Shown piece after piece: positions 25,993-33,457 of a stretch of 36,464 bases of DNA; within the stretch, counting starts at the first letter, position 1, and each line of letters opens with the position of its first letter. The translations under genes and the position numbers were made by a program. Location: assembly GCA_018396405.1 (NCBI GenBank), contig JAGTQD010000008.1, forward strand, positions 1-36,464, in the 5' to 3' direction. Source of the DNA: Candidatus Bathyarchaeota archaeon (GTDB lineage Archaea > Thermoproteota > Bathyarchaeia > Bathyarchaeales > DTEX01). The notes below the pieces were generated by a model. The model ran no database searches, was not told where the DNA came from, and saw only the letters and a program-made list of their open reading frames with translations.

Positions 25993-26661
25993 ATGAGTTT
26001 AGGTGTGATTGAAACTGGTCTAATCATCTACGGTATCATTACAGTTTACTGGACTCTTCTTGGCACCTATATGCTAGTGAAAACAAATGTTATAGGGGTA
26101 AAAGCAGCACCCCTCATCATATTGTACTCTTTATCAGAATGGTTAGTTGGAAGAATAATGTACATATTTTTTCCCGAAATTCCTCCTCATCCAATTCTAA
26201 TATTATCTGGAATTTTGAATGCGCCTCAAGTGATATTAACCACAATTTATGTTTACGTGAACACTGGGATAATAAAAATCAGGTGGACAAGGTATTTGCT
26301 TCTCTTCTCATTTTATGTTGGAGTAAACAGGCTGTTAACTTTTATATATCGTTTCTCTCCTCTACCCGAGGTCTTAGTTTTACCTGTAATTCTCTCCGGG
26401 TGGGCGGGTTACCCAGCTTGGTTTTATGTTTACGTTAAATCCAACAGAGTCTTCACATATAAGAATGCCTCCATTATTATAGCCCTCCAGATTTTAGCGT
26501 GGATTGTCCCAGTATTTATGATGTATAACCTAAATCAAAAATACTCCCTTATTTCATTAACACAGCAGATTCTTAATTATCCAATAACCATTATAACACT
26601 AATCTTTCTTGATAGATATCGGCTGAGAAAAGTGGTAGAGGTGTCAAGTAGTGTACGTTGA
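25993..26661 (+). CDS. Seven-helix membrane protein of unknown function
   Basis: Hydrophobic protein (222 aa) with about seven predicted membrane helices (near 5-28, 36-60, 67-89, 98-118, 124-148, 156-177 and 184-206) and a short basic C-terminus. I recognise no family motif. The ATG has GGGAGAG ten bases upstream. Its last 11 bases overlap the next gene, and three further genes follow with overlaps or one-base gaps, so it heads a tightly packed operon that ends with the second OPT-like protein. It has no counterpart in the first copy of the module. A role as an accessory subunit of that transporter is possible. Confidence 0.7.
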   Translation: MSLGVIETGLIIYGIITVYWTLLGTYMLVKTNVIGVKAAPLIILYSLSEWLVGRIMYIFFPEIPPHPILILSGILNAPQVILTTIYVYVNTGIIKIRWTRYLLLFSFYVGVNRLLTFIYRFSPLPEVLVLPVILSGWAGYPAWFYVYVKSNRVFTYKNASIIIALQILAWIVPVFMMYNLNQKYSLISLTQQILNYPITIITLIFLDRYRLRKVVEVSSSVR

Positions 26662-27169
26662 ATATGAAGGTTTATGGATTGCTGGAGGCCACTGGCTTTT
26701 TGCATTTGCTATTATTTATTGGATATGGGATGATTCGCAAAGGCATAGCAAGAGAGCTTGGCCTTGGATATTGCTAATATCCCTTGGGGATCCCCTGGGC
26801 ACATACCTAAACAATATATACCGCTATGAGATATTACCAAGTAGAGGAGTCTACCCATATCTTGTGCCATTATTCAAGTATAGGTCTGACTATTTTATAG
26901 AGCCAGTTTGGATTTTAGATAAAATTTTCTTTTGGAATACCTTCTATAATGTGGTTTCATGGACCATCATATATATTGTCATCTTCTGGATTTATCTTGA
27001 CTGCAAAAGATCGAATAGAAGGGCTACTCCTTGGATTTCGGTTGCAAGGTTCATACAAATTGCTCCATTCCCAATAAATTATTTCATACCTTTAGGAGGC
27101 TATACGGGCCAAATTTTCATATTAGTAGGCTACCTACTACATAAATATGGGTATTTACGGAGGAAATGA
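26651..27169 (+). CDS. Small membrane protein with an internal duplicated motif
   Basis: Membrane protein (172 aa) with about four helices. It contains the same motif twice: IYWIWDDSQRHSKRAWPWI near residues 21-39 and IFWIYLDCKRSNRRATPWI near 113-131. In both, a helix ends in an acidic and basic cluster followed by R-A-x-P-W-I. This is like the hairpin seen in PLDc_N-type and related archaeal membrane proteins, duplicated here. The GTG start overlaps the previous gene by 11 bases, so it is translationally coupled. The next gene starts one base after the stop. The function is unknown; a partner role for the OPT-like protein is inferred from the operon. Confidence 0.7.
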   Translation: MYVEYEGLWIAGGHWLFAFAIIYWIWDDSQRHSKRAWPWILLISLGDPLGTYLNNIYRYEILPSRGVYPYLVPLFKYRSDYFIEPVWILDKIFFWNTFYNVVSWTIIYIVIFWIYLDCKRSNRRATPWISVARFIQIAPFPINYFIPLGGYTGQIFILVGYLLHKYGYLRRK

Positions 27170-27170
27170 T

Positions 27171-27857
27171 ATGAGGAAGGGATTTATAAGAAAAGAATTT
27201 CTCACGAGTTTAATGGTGCTATCATTTTTCTTTCTTCTAACAATCTTTCCCAATATAAATATTTGTTTCCCTCCCCTTATCTTCGGAAATGCTGAGATTA
27301 ATTTTACAAAAATTAATGTTGATGGACGTGAAGAAAGCTTAAGAATAATGAATGTGACTCATTCACCATTGTATCCACAGCCTAATGAGAGGGTAAGAAT
27401 AATCTCCAAAATTGAAGGTGAGGAGAGTAAGATAAAGAGGGTTTTATTAAGGTATCGGGAAAGAATCAATTTTCATTGGTATGGAATACACCGGTACTGG
27501 GGCATATATGAATGGTCATGGGAGCCATTAACTTGGAATGTTTACACCAACTGGATGGAGAAGGAGATGAAGCTGATAGAAAATGGCACCTATGAGGCTG
27601 AATTACTTGAGCTACCATATTACTCAACAGTTTGGTATCAGATTTGCGTGATAGATTTCGCAAACAATATTATCGTATCTGATGTTCGGGAATATAATGT
27701 TGTAAGAGGAGATAAAACAATAATCTATGATATAGTAGGAGATTTAATTACATGGCTTCTATATGTATCTGTTGCACTTCTCTTGGTTAGAGGACTTAGC
27801 AAAGAAGAATCTAGTAAATCATCAAATTCATCCTTAAAGGGGGTTAAAAATGTCTGA
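27171..27857 (+). CDS. Anchored extracellular protein of unknown function
   Basis: A protein of 228 aa from ATG 27171, chosen because GGAGGA lies six bases upstream; an upstream in-frame ATG at 27147 lacks such a site. An N-terminal hydrophobic segment precedes an extracellular beta-rich, probably Ig-like domain with many Trp and Tyr residues (RINFHWYGIHRYWGIYEWSW). One C-terminal membrane helix and a short charged tail follow. 'HSPLYPQPNERVRI' resembles the opening of archaeal Ig-like surface domains. It sits between a small membrane protein (one-base gap) and the OPT-like gene (eight-base overlap). It may be an extracellular subunit that presents a ligand to the transporter; that is inference. 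Confidence 0.65.
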   Translation: MRKGFIRKEFLTSLMVLSFFFLLTIFPNINICFPPLIFGNAEINFTKINVDGREESLRIMNVTHSPLYPQPNERVRIISKIEGEESKIKRVLLRYRERINFHWYGIHRYWGIYEWSWEPLTWNVYTNWMEKEMKLIENGTYEAELLELPYYSTVWYQICVIDFANNIIVSDVREYNVVRGDKTIIYDIVGDLITWLLYVSVALLLVRGLSKEESSKSSNSSLKGVKNV

Positions 27858-29700
27858 AATAAAGGGTGGTTTCACACTAAGATCATTCTTAATACTTGTC
27901 TTTTTAGCCTTTATAGTATGCTCGATAAACACATGGACTGATATATCGATAGGGGTTTCCCTTTTATCTAGCTACGCTCTCATAGTGATCGCGGCTCAGC
28001 TAAGCCGCTTTTTCGGCTCACCACTCACAGCTCAAGAGCTAAGCACTTTACTTGTTGGATTAGGCGCAATCCAATTTAATTATGGAATTTCCAGAATTTT
28101 TGAAGCCTATCTTAATCAAAACCATATATTGACCAGTTTTGGAATTGAGAAGCTTCCATATTGGGTTTCGATTTTACCTGAGACTGGTTTTTATGCTTCC
28201 CGGTCATTTTGGCATCCTGTTTCAAGAACGATCTTTCTAAGGCTAGATAACTTGTTATTGCCTGGCTTACAGGCAATAGCCGGTTTATCCTTAGGGATTC
28301 TGAACAAGATAATTTATGTTGACCAGGAGAAACTACCTTATCCACAAGTTCAAGTGGATGCCGAGCTTTGTCTAACCCTCTCGGAAGGAGAGAGAACAAA
28401 AATCTCAATCTTCAATCTCTCTTTTCTAGTAGCTTTTCTCTACGGAGTTTTTATCTATATTTTGCCAAGCATTGCCCCGGCATTCCGTGGCATTCAATCC
28501 CTATGGTTTGATTTAAGTTCTTGGGTTCAAACATTTTTTCCCGGAGCATGTTTCGGCGTATCTGCCCATCTTCCGTTACTCTTACCCGGGCTCTATCTTC
28601 CTCCAATAGTAATATTCTCCCAGTTCATAGGCTCAATGGCAGTATGGGTTTTTGGAAACTGGTACGTTGTAACTAATGGTCTAACGGAGTTTTCAAAGAT
28701 TTACTCGTTTGGTATGCCCATATCCCACATTTATAGATGGGCTTATATGTATGTTTGGTTAATGCCAATGATGGGACTCGGCATCTTTATTGGATTATCT
28801 TCTTTGAGACCCTCAATTCTGTCTAGAGTATATTCATCACTTGGAAGGAAAGGAGCCGGTATTGAAGGAAAAATATTCTCGATATGGCTTGTTGTAATAC
28901 CCTTCGCCTGCGTTATACTTAGTAACCTCTTAGTTATATGGTATAGAGCCCCCGATTATCCTCTATTTCCATGGCTTCCGGCGGCATTCAGCATTATCGT
29001 TTCGCTATCCCAATCATTACTTTTAGGACTAGCTAATGGTACCGGAGTTAGCGTGAGAATACCAGAAAACATAGATAAGCTAATACTAGTTGCCACAGGC
29101 TATCAGGGGACTAATGGATGGCTTTTATCCCCGGTAATCATCTCACCATCTTTTGGCGGCTACGTTGATTCAAATTATAAGCTATCTCAGCTCACTAGAA
29201 GCTCTTTTGTTGATTACTTGATAATGTATTTCGTAATTGGCCCAATATCCATAGTATTCTCCCTCCTAATCACTCAGGTACTATGGAGCATATCACCAAT
29301 TCCCTCTGAAGATTATCCCTGGTCAGCAGTTGACTGGCCTAGGAGGGTGGTTGAAAGAATCATGTGGATTACAAGACCGCCCGGAGTTTTTCGTCTAGAC
29401 TGGATGATGTATGGTGTACTTTTAGGAGCGGCAATCTATATTCCTCTCTATTTCTTACACTTGCCAGCCAGTAGGATACTTGTCTCCCTATATGCTGGAA
29501 TGAGTATGCTACCACCGATGGCCGTAAATATGCTGATAGGATATTTCATAAGACTACTACTTGAGCGCTTCATTGGCAAAGATAAATTCAGAAACTATAG
29601 ATTTACAGTTGTAGCTGGATTAGCTGCTGGGACCGGTTTCTCATCAGCCATAGGAGTGAGCTGCACGCTAATATTAAGATCAATAGTTTTAGGAATCTAG
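27850..29700 (+). CDS. OPT-like polytopic membrane protein, copy B
   Basis: Integral membrane protein (616 aa) with about 14 helices, about 105 residues shorter than copy A. It shares the general layout: an early loop FWHPVSRTIFLRLDN, a central EGERTKIS loop before a long hydrophobic run, re-entrant glycine-rich segments (GYQGTNGWLLSPVIISPSFGG; the first OPT-like gene has SESGGWLGFMQPNYFSA here), and a final two-helix hairpin with a basic loop. I therefore place it with the OPT/DUF6785-like transporters, with less certainty than copy A. The ATG at 27850 has AAAGGGGG upstream and overlaps the previous gene by eight bases. The second pectate lyase gene lies 93 bases downstream. Confidence 0.65.
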   Translation: MSEIKGGFTLRSFLILVFLAFIVCSINTWTDISIGVSLLSSYALIVIAAQLSRFFGSPLTAQELSTLLVGLGAIQFNYGISRIFEAYLNQNHILTSFGIEKLPYWVSILPETGFYASRSFWHPVSRTIFLRLDNLLLPGLQAIAGLSLGILNKIIYVDQEKLPYPQVQVDAELCLTLSEGERTKISIFNLSFLVAFLYGVFIYILPSIAPAFRGIQSLWFDLSSWVQTFFPGACFGVSAHLPLLLPGLYLPPIVIFSQFIGSMAVWVFGNWYVVTNGLTEFSKIYSFGMPISHIYRWAYMYVWLMPMMGLGIFIGLSSLRPSILSRVYSSLGRKGAGIEGKIFSIWLVVIPFACVILSNLLVIWYRAPDYPLFPWLPAAFSIIVSLSQSLLLGLANGTGVSVRIPENIDKLILVATGYQGTNGWLLSPVIISPSFGGYVDSNYKLSQLTRSSFVDYLIMYFVIGPISIVFSLLITQVLWSISPIPSEDYPWSAVDWPRRVVERIMWITRPPGVFRLDWMMYGVLLGAAIYIPLYFLHLPASRILVSLYAGMSMLPPMAVNMLIGYFIRLLLERFIGKDKFRNYRFTVVAGLAAGTGFSSAIGVSCTLILRSIVLGI

Positions 29701-29793
29701 CGCCTTGATGAACTGACGAAGTAAACAAAAATTATTTAGGCAACTTATTGCATTTTATCCCTGATAGACGTCTCCTCAAGGGAGGCCGAAAAA

Positions 29794-31551
29794 TTGAGCT
29801 ACAGAAAATTATGTCCTCTGCTTGTGTCCTTTCTCCTATTAAGTATTATCCCAATGGTAGTTGAGTGTAGTGAGATTGCTGATGAAAACTGGAGTTACAG
29901 AGGTTACTCTGTCAGAGATTTACTTGCGGAAAGAGAGGGCTTTGCTAAGAGTGTTACAGGTGGTCTAAATGGTAAAGTATATCATGTAACCACTCTTGCT
30001 GATGGTGGCCCTGGAAGTCTGAGAGCTGCTCTTGAAAATAGTGAAAAACTTTGGATAGTCTTTGATGTAAATGGAACAATATGGTTAGATAGTCCCATAT
30101 ACATTTTCTCAGATAAAACAATAGATGGCAGGGGAGCTCAAATAGTAATAAGATACAATGGTTTCAGAATAATGAGCCAGCGGAACATCATTATAGCATA
30201 TATACGTCTTGAGTTTGGAGGCGGTGACGCTATTGGCATTGAAGGAGAGTCAACGAACATCTGGATTCATCACTGTGATATAGTGGGTTTTGGGGATGGA
30301 GCCATAGATATAACTAAGACGGCTGGTCCTTCAGTAGACGTAACTATATCATGGTGCAGGATATGGTGTCATAAAAAAGTTATGCTCATAGGCTCCGATG
30401 CTCTTGATGAAACAGTAAAAAATGTGAGGGTAACTCTCCACCACAACTATTTCTTCATGACGGGAGAACGCAATCCGAGAGTTAGATATGGAAAGGTGGA
30501 CGCATTTAATAACTATCTTTACGGTTGGGCCGATTATGGTATGGGAACAAGCATGTACGGTGAGCTTTTAGCTGAAGCAAATATTTTTGAAGCTCTAGAT
30601 GATGCCGATGCTGTTGTGCCTGGTGTTGGTACTGGAGCAGAACCAAGTTATCCATCATATGTAAGATTAAAAGATAATCTTCTCCTAAATGGGGCTATTG
30701 CGAGAGAAAGGGAACCCGAGAGAGTCTTCAAACGAGAAGACTATTATACAGTTAATGTCGAACCAGCAACCGAAGAACTAAAGATAAAAATAATGAGTTT
30801 GGCTGGGTCAGGTGTACCGTTCCCGCCAAGGATCATGGTGAACGTTAAATCTCCCGATTTCTATCCATCAAAACACTATATTAATCCGAAATCTGATCCG
30901 TTTGTTTTTTCTAAAACTGGGTTAGACCCACCAATCTATGTTGGTAACTTAACTAGATTCTATGCCATAATAGAAGCCTACAAGTCACCACTAGATAAAC
31001 TAATTTTCTGTGAATGGGACTTTGGTGATGGAACAAAGATAACATTAAATGAAAGTCAGATAGTCCTCTTTAGAGATCCCTCGGTAAAACACGCTTATAG
31101 TCAGGCTGGAAGATACATTATAACCCTAGCTATTAAAACTGCTGGTGGGCAAACAATTGTAGTTACAGAGCCAGTCAATATTATGCCTGCAGGAGGAACC
31201 AGTAGTGAGCCAGGGGGAGATCAACAGCCGCCGCAACAACCGCCACAGGAACCTAGTAACCAGACTAATGGTGAAACTGGAAGCATGGATCCAGCGTTAC
31301 AGGAATATGTGTCTCAACTTCAGAATGTAATATCTAACCTACGGAATCAAATAGCTAGTTTACAGAGTCAAATTACAGAATTGGAAGTTCATAGAAACAA
31401 TCTACAAAATCAATTAGCAAACTTATTAGACCAAGATGCTGGCTTGCGGGTGCAAGCTTCAAATAATCTTTATATGGGTATTGGAGCTGGGGCAGTAATA
31501 GGCCTAATTATAGGCATAGCAGCTACAGCACTACTAAAAAGAAAACAATAA
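29794..31551 (+). CDS. Surface pectate lyase (PL1) with PKD domain and coiled-coil stalk, copy B
   Basis: Extracellular PL1 lyase (585 aa), paralogous to the one at 14586-16103. A signal peptide (residues 1-25) is followed by the beta-helix, with calcium-site acids D168 and D172 (GDGAIDIT), K195 in CHKKVMLIG (the usual HDK is HKK here) and R226, R229 and R231 in ERNPRVRYGK. A PKD domain with EWDFGDG (about 385-460), a Pro/Gln-rich linker (about 470-490), a coiled coil (about 500-550), a membrane helix and a KRKQ tail follow. The TTG start at 29794 has GGGAGG eight bases upstream. The last 37 codons, stop and 3' flank are identical to those of the next gene. The long stalk should hold this lyase further from the membrane than copy A. 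Confidence 0.88.
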   Translation: MSYRKLCPLLVSFLLLSIIPMVVECSEIADENWSYRGYSVRDLLAEREGFAKSVTGGLNGKVYHVTTLADGGPGSLRAALENSEKLWIVFDVNGTIWLDSPIYIFSDKTIDGRGAQIVIRYNGFRIMSQRNIIIAYIRLEFGGGDAIGIEGESTNIWIHHCDIVGFGDGAIDITKTAGPSVDVTISWCRIWCHKKVMLIGSDALDETVKNVRVTLHHNYFFMTGERNPRVRYGKVDAFNNYLYGWADYGMGTSMYGELLAEANIFEALDDADAVVPGVGTGAEPSYPSYVRLKDNLLLNGAIAREREPERVFKREDYYTVNVEPATEELKIKIMSLAGSGVPFPPRIMVNVKSPDFYPSKHYINPKSDPFVFSKTGLDPPIYVGNLTRFYAIIEAYKSPLDKLIFCEWDFGDGTKITLNESQIVLFRDPSVKHAYSQAGRYIITLAIKTAGGQTIVVTEPVNIMPAGGTSSEPGGDQQPPQQPPQEPSNQTNGETGSMDPALQEYVSQLQNVISNLRNQIASLQSQITELEVHRNNLQNQLANLLDQDAGLRVQASNNLYMGIGAGAVIGLIIGIAATALLKRKQ

Positions 31552-31576
31552 AACGTTAAATCCCCAACACCTTTTT
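31438..31576 (+). repeat. 139-bp perfect direct repeat, unit 1
   Basis: Identical to 33110-33248. It covers the last 37 codons of the lyase gene (end of coil, membrane anchor, basic tail), the TAA stop and the downstream T-run. Confidence 0.97.
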
Positions 31577-31577
31577 T
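31571..31577 (+). terminator. T-run terminator after the second lyase gene
   Basis: CTTTTTT begins 20 bases after the stop codon, with no strong hairpin. It fits an archaeal T-tract terminator. Confidence 0.5.
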
Positions 31578-31600
31578 CAATACTATAGGTTCTCGAAAAT

Positions 31601-31610
31601 TTTATATATA
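31601..31610 (+). promoter_or_regulatory. TATA box for the second propeller gene
   Basis: TTTATATATA is a strong TATA box. It predicts a transcript start near 31630, which is downstream of the first ATG (31622) and so bears on the start choice. Confidence 0.55.
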
Positions 31611-31654
31611 AAGCACCTTAAATGTTATTAGAGAGATTATGGGGGAAAGTTAGA

Positions 31655-33223
31655 TTGTATTGGAAGAAAAAACTTGCGATGGTTACGTTAGTTAGTCTGG
31701 TGTTTCTTCTACTGGTTCGAACAAATGTAGTTTTCTCTAGTTCCATCGTTTCCTCATCTTATTACGGTTGGCCTATGGCTGGCCGAGATTTATGCCGCAC
31801 GAGCTATACGTATGAGGAGGGTCCTCAAACAAACTGCACAGTTTGGATATTTGATACTGGAACAGGTGCTAGCTATGGTATCCGAAGTGGCGTGACCATT
31901 GCTAACGGTATAGTTTACTTCGGCTCAGATGACGACCATGTATACGCTGTTAACGCTACAACTGGTAAATTATTATGGAAGTTCTATGGAGGACATGATA
32001 TGCGAACAGCGCCAGCTGTCGCATATGGTTACGTGTATGTTGGCTCAAGAAACGGTACATTCTACTGTCTTAATGCTCTTACGGGAGAGTTAGTATGGAA
32101 GTTTACTAGCGGCCTAAGTGGACAGAGTATTATACGCTCCTCAGCGGCAGTCTGGGATGGAAAAGTTTATTTCGGCTCAAGAGATAAGAGGTTATATTGT
32201 CTAGACGCCTATACGGGCAAAGTTATATGGAATTACACAACTGGTGACCAAATAGATTCCTCTCCGGCAATATTTAACGGCATAGTTTATATTGGTTCAG
32301 ACGATGACAAAATACATGCTGTTAATGCTACAACTGGTGAGCTAATATGGAATGTTAGTATTGGAAATAATGTTCTTCGAGCGCCAGCTGTTGCATATGG
32401 TTTAGTTTTTGTAGCTTCTCAAGGCAACATTCTATTCGCTCTTAATGCCTCCACAGGCGAGCAGGTATGGAATCAAACATTGACAAATGCTGTTAGCACG
32501 AGAGGTGGTGTTGCTGTTGCCAATGGCAAAGTTGTTGTAGCTGGTACTCAAGGTGGCTTAGTATACTGTTTTGATGCAAAGAATGGAAGTCTACTCTGGA
32601 CATATTCCATAGGCGTTTCAGCCGCCTGGTATGCTGTACCAGCTATCGCACAGAACACGGTCTACTTTCTAGGCAGGGATGGAAAAGTTCACGCAGTAGA
32701 TTTGAATACTGGTCAGGCGGTATGGACTTACATAGTTACAAATTCCTCAACAGAGATTAGTAGGTGTGATGAAGCATACGGTGCAGTTGCATACGGTAGC
32801 TTCTTTATAGGCGCGGGAAACGGCAAATTATACTGCTTCGGAACACCAGTACCCCTCGGAGTATTATCTGAATATAAATCCTCGGCGGAAAATCAAATCT
32901 TAAGTCTTCAGTCGGAGATAAATGCGCTACAAAATCAGATAAGCAGCTTACAAGGACAAATAAATAATCTTCAGAGTCAGATATCTGACCTACAAAGCGA
33001 GCGATCTAGTCTTATGAACCAAATAAATAGCTTGCAGAATCAAGTAAGCACATTAGAGAGCGAAAAAAGCAACCTGCAGAGCCAAGTTACTAATCTACAG
33101 AACGAAAACGCTGGCTTGCGGGTGCAAGCTTCAAATAATCTTTATATGGGTATTGGAGCTGGGGCAGTAATAGGCCTAATTATAGGCATAGCAGCTACAG
33201 CACTACTAAAAAGAAAACAATAA
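31655..33223 (+). CDS. Surface PQQ-type beta-propeller on a ten-heptad coiled-coil stalk
   Basis: Membrane-anchored extracellular propeller protein (522 aa from TTG 31655, or 533 from ATG 31622). After a signal peptide come about seven PQQ-like blades with the pattern [YH]-A-[VL]-N-A-x-T-G-[KE]-L-x-W. Then ten consecutive heptads of the type S-L-Q-x-Q-I-x form a stalk of about 70 residues (roughly 32890-33110). One membrane helix and a KRKQ tail end the protein. I favour TTG 31655 because GGGGG lies nine bases upstream and the TATA box at 31601-31610 would start transcription after ATG 31622. No Ig-like repeats are present, unlike the propeller at 12633. It probably binds glycans or displays partners; it is not a quinoprotein enzyme. 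Confidence 0.8.
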   Translation: MYWKKKLAMVTLVSLVFLLLVRTNVVFSSSIVSSSYYGWPMAGRDLCRTSYTYEEGPQTNCTVWIFDTGTGASYGIRSGVTIANGIVYFGSDDDHVYAVNATTGKLLWKFYGGHDMRTAPAVAYGYVYVGSRNGTFYCLNALTGELVWKFTSGLSGQSIIRSSAAVWDGKVYFGSRDKRLYCLDAYTGKVIWNYTTGDQIDSSPAIFNGIVYIGSDDDKIHAVNATTGELIWNVSIGNNVLRAPAVAYGLVFVASQGNILFALNASTGEQVWNQTLTNAVSTRGGVAVANGKVVVAGTQGGLVYCFDAKNGSLLWTYSIGVSAAWYAVPAIAQNTVYFLGRDGKVHAVDLNTGQAVWTYIVTNSSTEISRCDEAYGAVAYGSFFIGAGNGKLYCFGTPVPLGVLSEYKSSAENQILSLQSEINALQNQISSLQGQINNLQSQISDLQSERSSLMNQINSLQNQVSTLESEKSNLQSQVTNLQNENAGLRVQASNNLYMGIGAGAVIGLIIGIAATALLKRKQ

Positions 33224-33248
33224 AACGTTAAATCCCCAACACCTTTTT
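33110..33248 (+). repeat. 139-bp perfect direct repeat, unit 2
   Basis: Identical to 31438-31576. It covers the last 37 codons of the propeller gene, the TAA stop and the downstream T-run. Confidence 0.97.
33243..33248 (+). terminator. T-run terminator after the second propeller gene
   Basis: CTTTTT lies 20 bases after the stop codon, inside the duplicated segment. Confidence 0.45.
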
Positions 33249-33293
33249 CCCTTATAGTACTGATTTAAAAACAGATTAAAGTTGAAGATTATT

Positions 33294-33380
33294 ATGGGAT
33301 CGCTTATACAAGAATCTTATGACCCTAACATCCATCTATGTCTCAAAATTTATCAAGAAGATAACAAAAGAGAAAAGTAA
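33294..33380 (+). CDS. Possible 28-aa mini-ORF upstream of the second permease gene
   Basis: A 28-codon frame (MGSLIQESYDPNIH at its start) begins about 25 bases after an AT-rich TATA-like stretch (about 33260-33273). It has no family and no coupling to the next gene, and may be chance. Confidence 0.12.
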   Translation: MGSLIQESYDPNIHLCLKIYQEDNKREK

Positions 33381-33410
33381 CGTGTGGATTTGAGAATTAA
33401 AACTTAAAAA

Positions 33411-33418
33411 CTTAAATA
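33411..33418 (+). promoter_or_regulatory. TATA box for the second permease gene
   Basis: CTTAAATA predicts a transcript start near 33440, about 18 bases before the ATG, with AAGTGAT as a possible ribosome site. Confidence 0.45.
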
Positions 33419-33457
33419 CGAGTTTTTTATCTGAAAAGATAAGATAAGTGATCGATA

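Noticed and set aside
14586-31551. Recent tandem duplication of the whole lyase gene
   Set aside because: The catalytic domains are clearly paralogous but widely diverged in DNA and differ in linker and anchor; only the 139-bp tail shared with the propeller gene is recent.
8148-31600. Shared operator resembling GGTTC-CGAAAATT near 8148-8160 (minus strand) and 31589-31602
   Set aside because: Only two imperfect copies were seen, differing by an inserted base, and the AT-rich part is expected by chance.
12633-33223. Quinoprotein (PQQ-dependent) dehydrogenase activity for the propeller proteins
   Set aside because: They have the PQQ-like blade repeat only, with no recognisable cofactor and calcium site, and they end in coiled-coil stalks.
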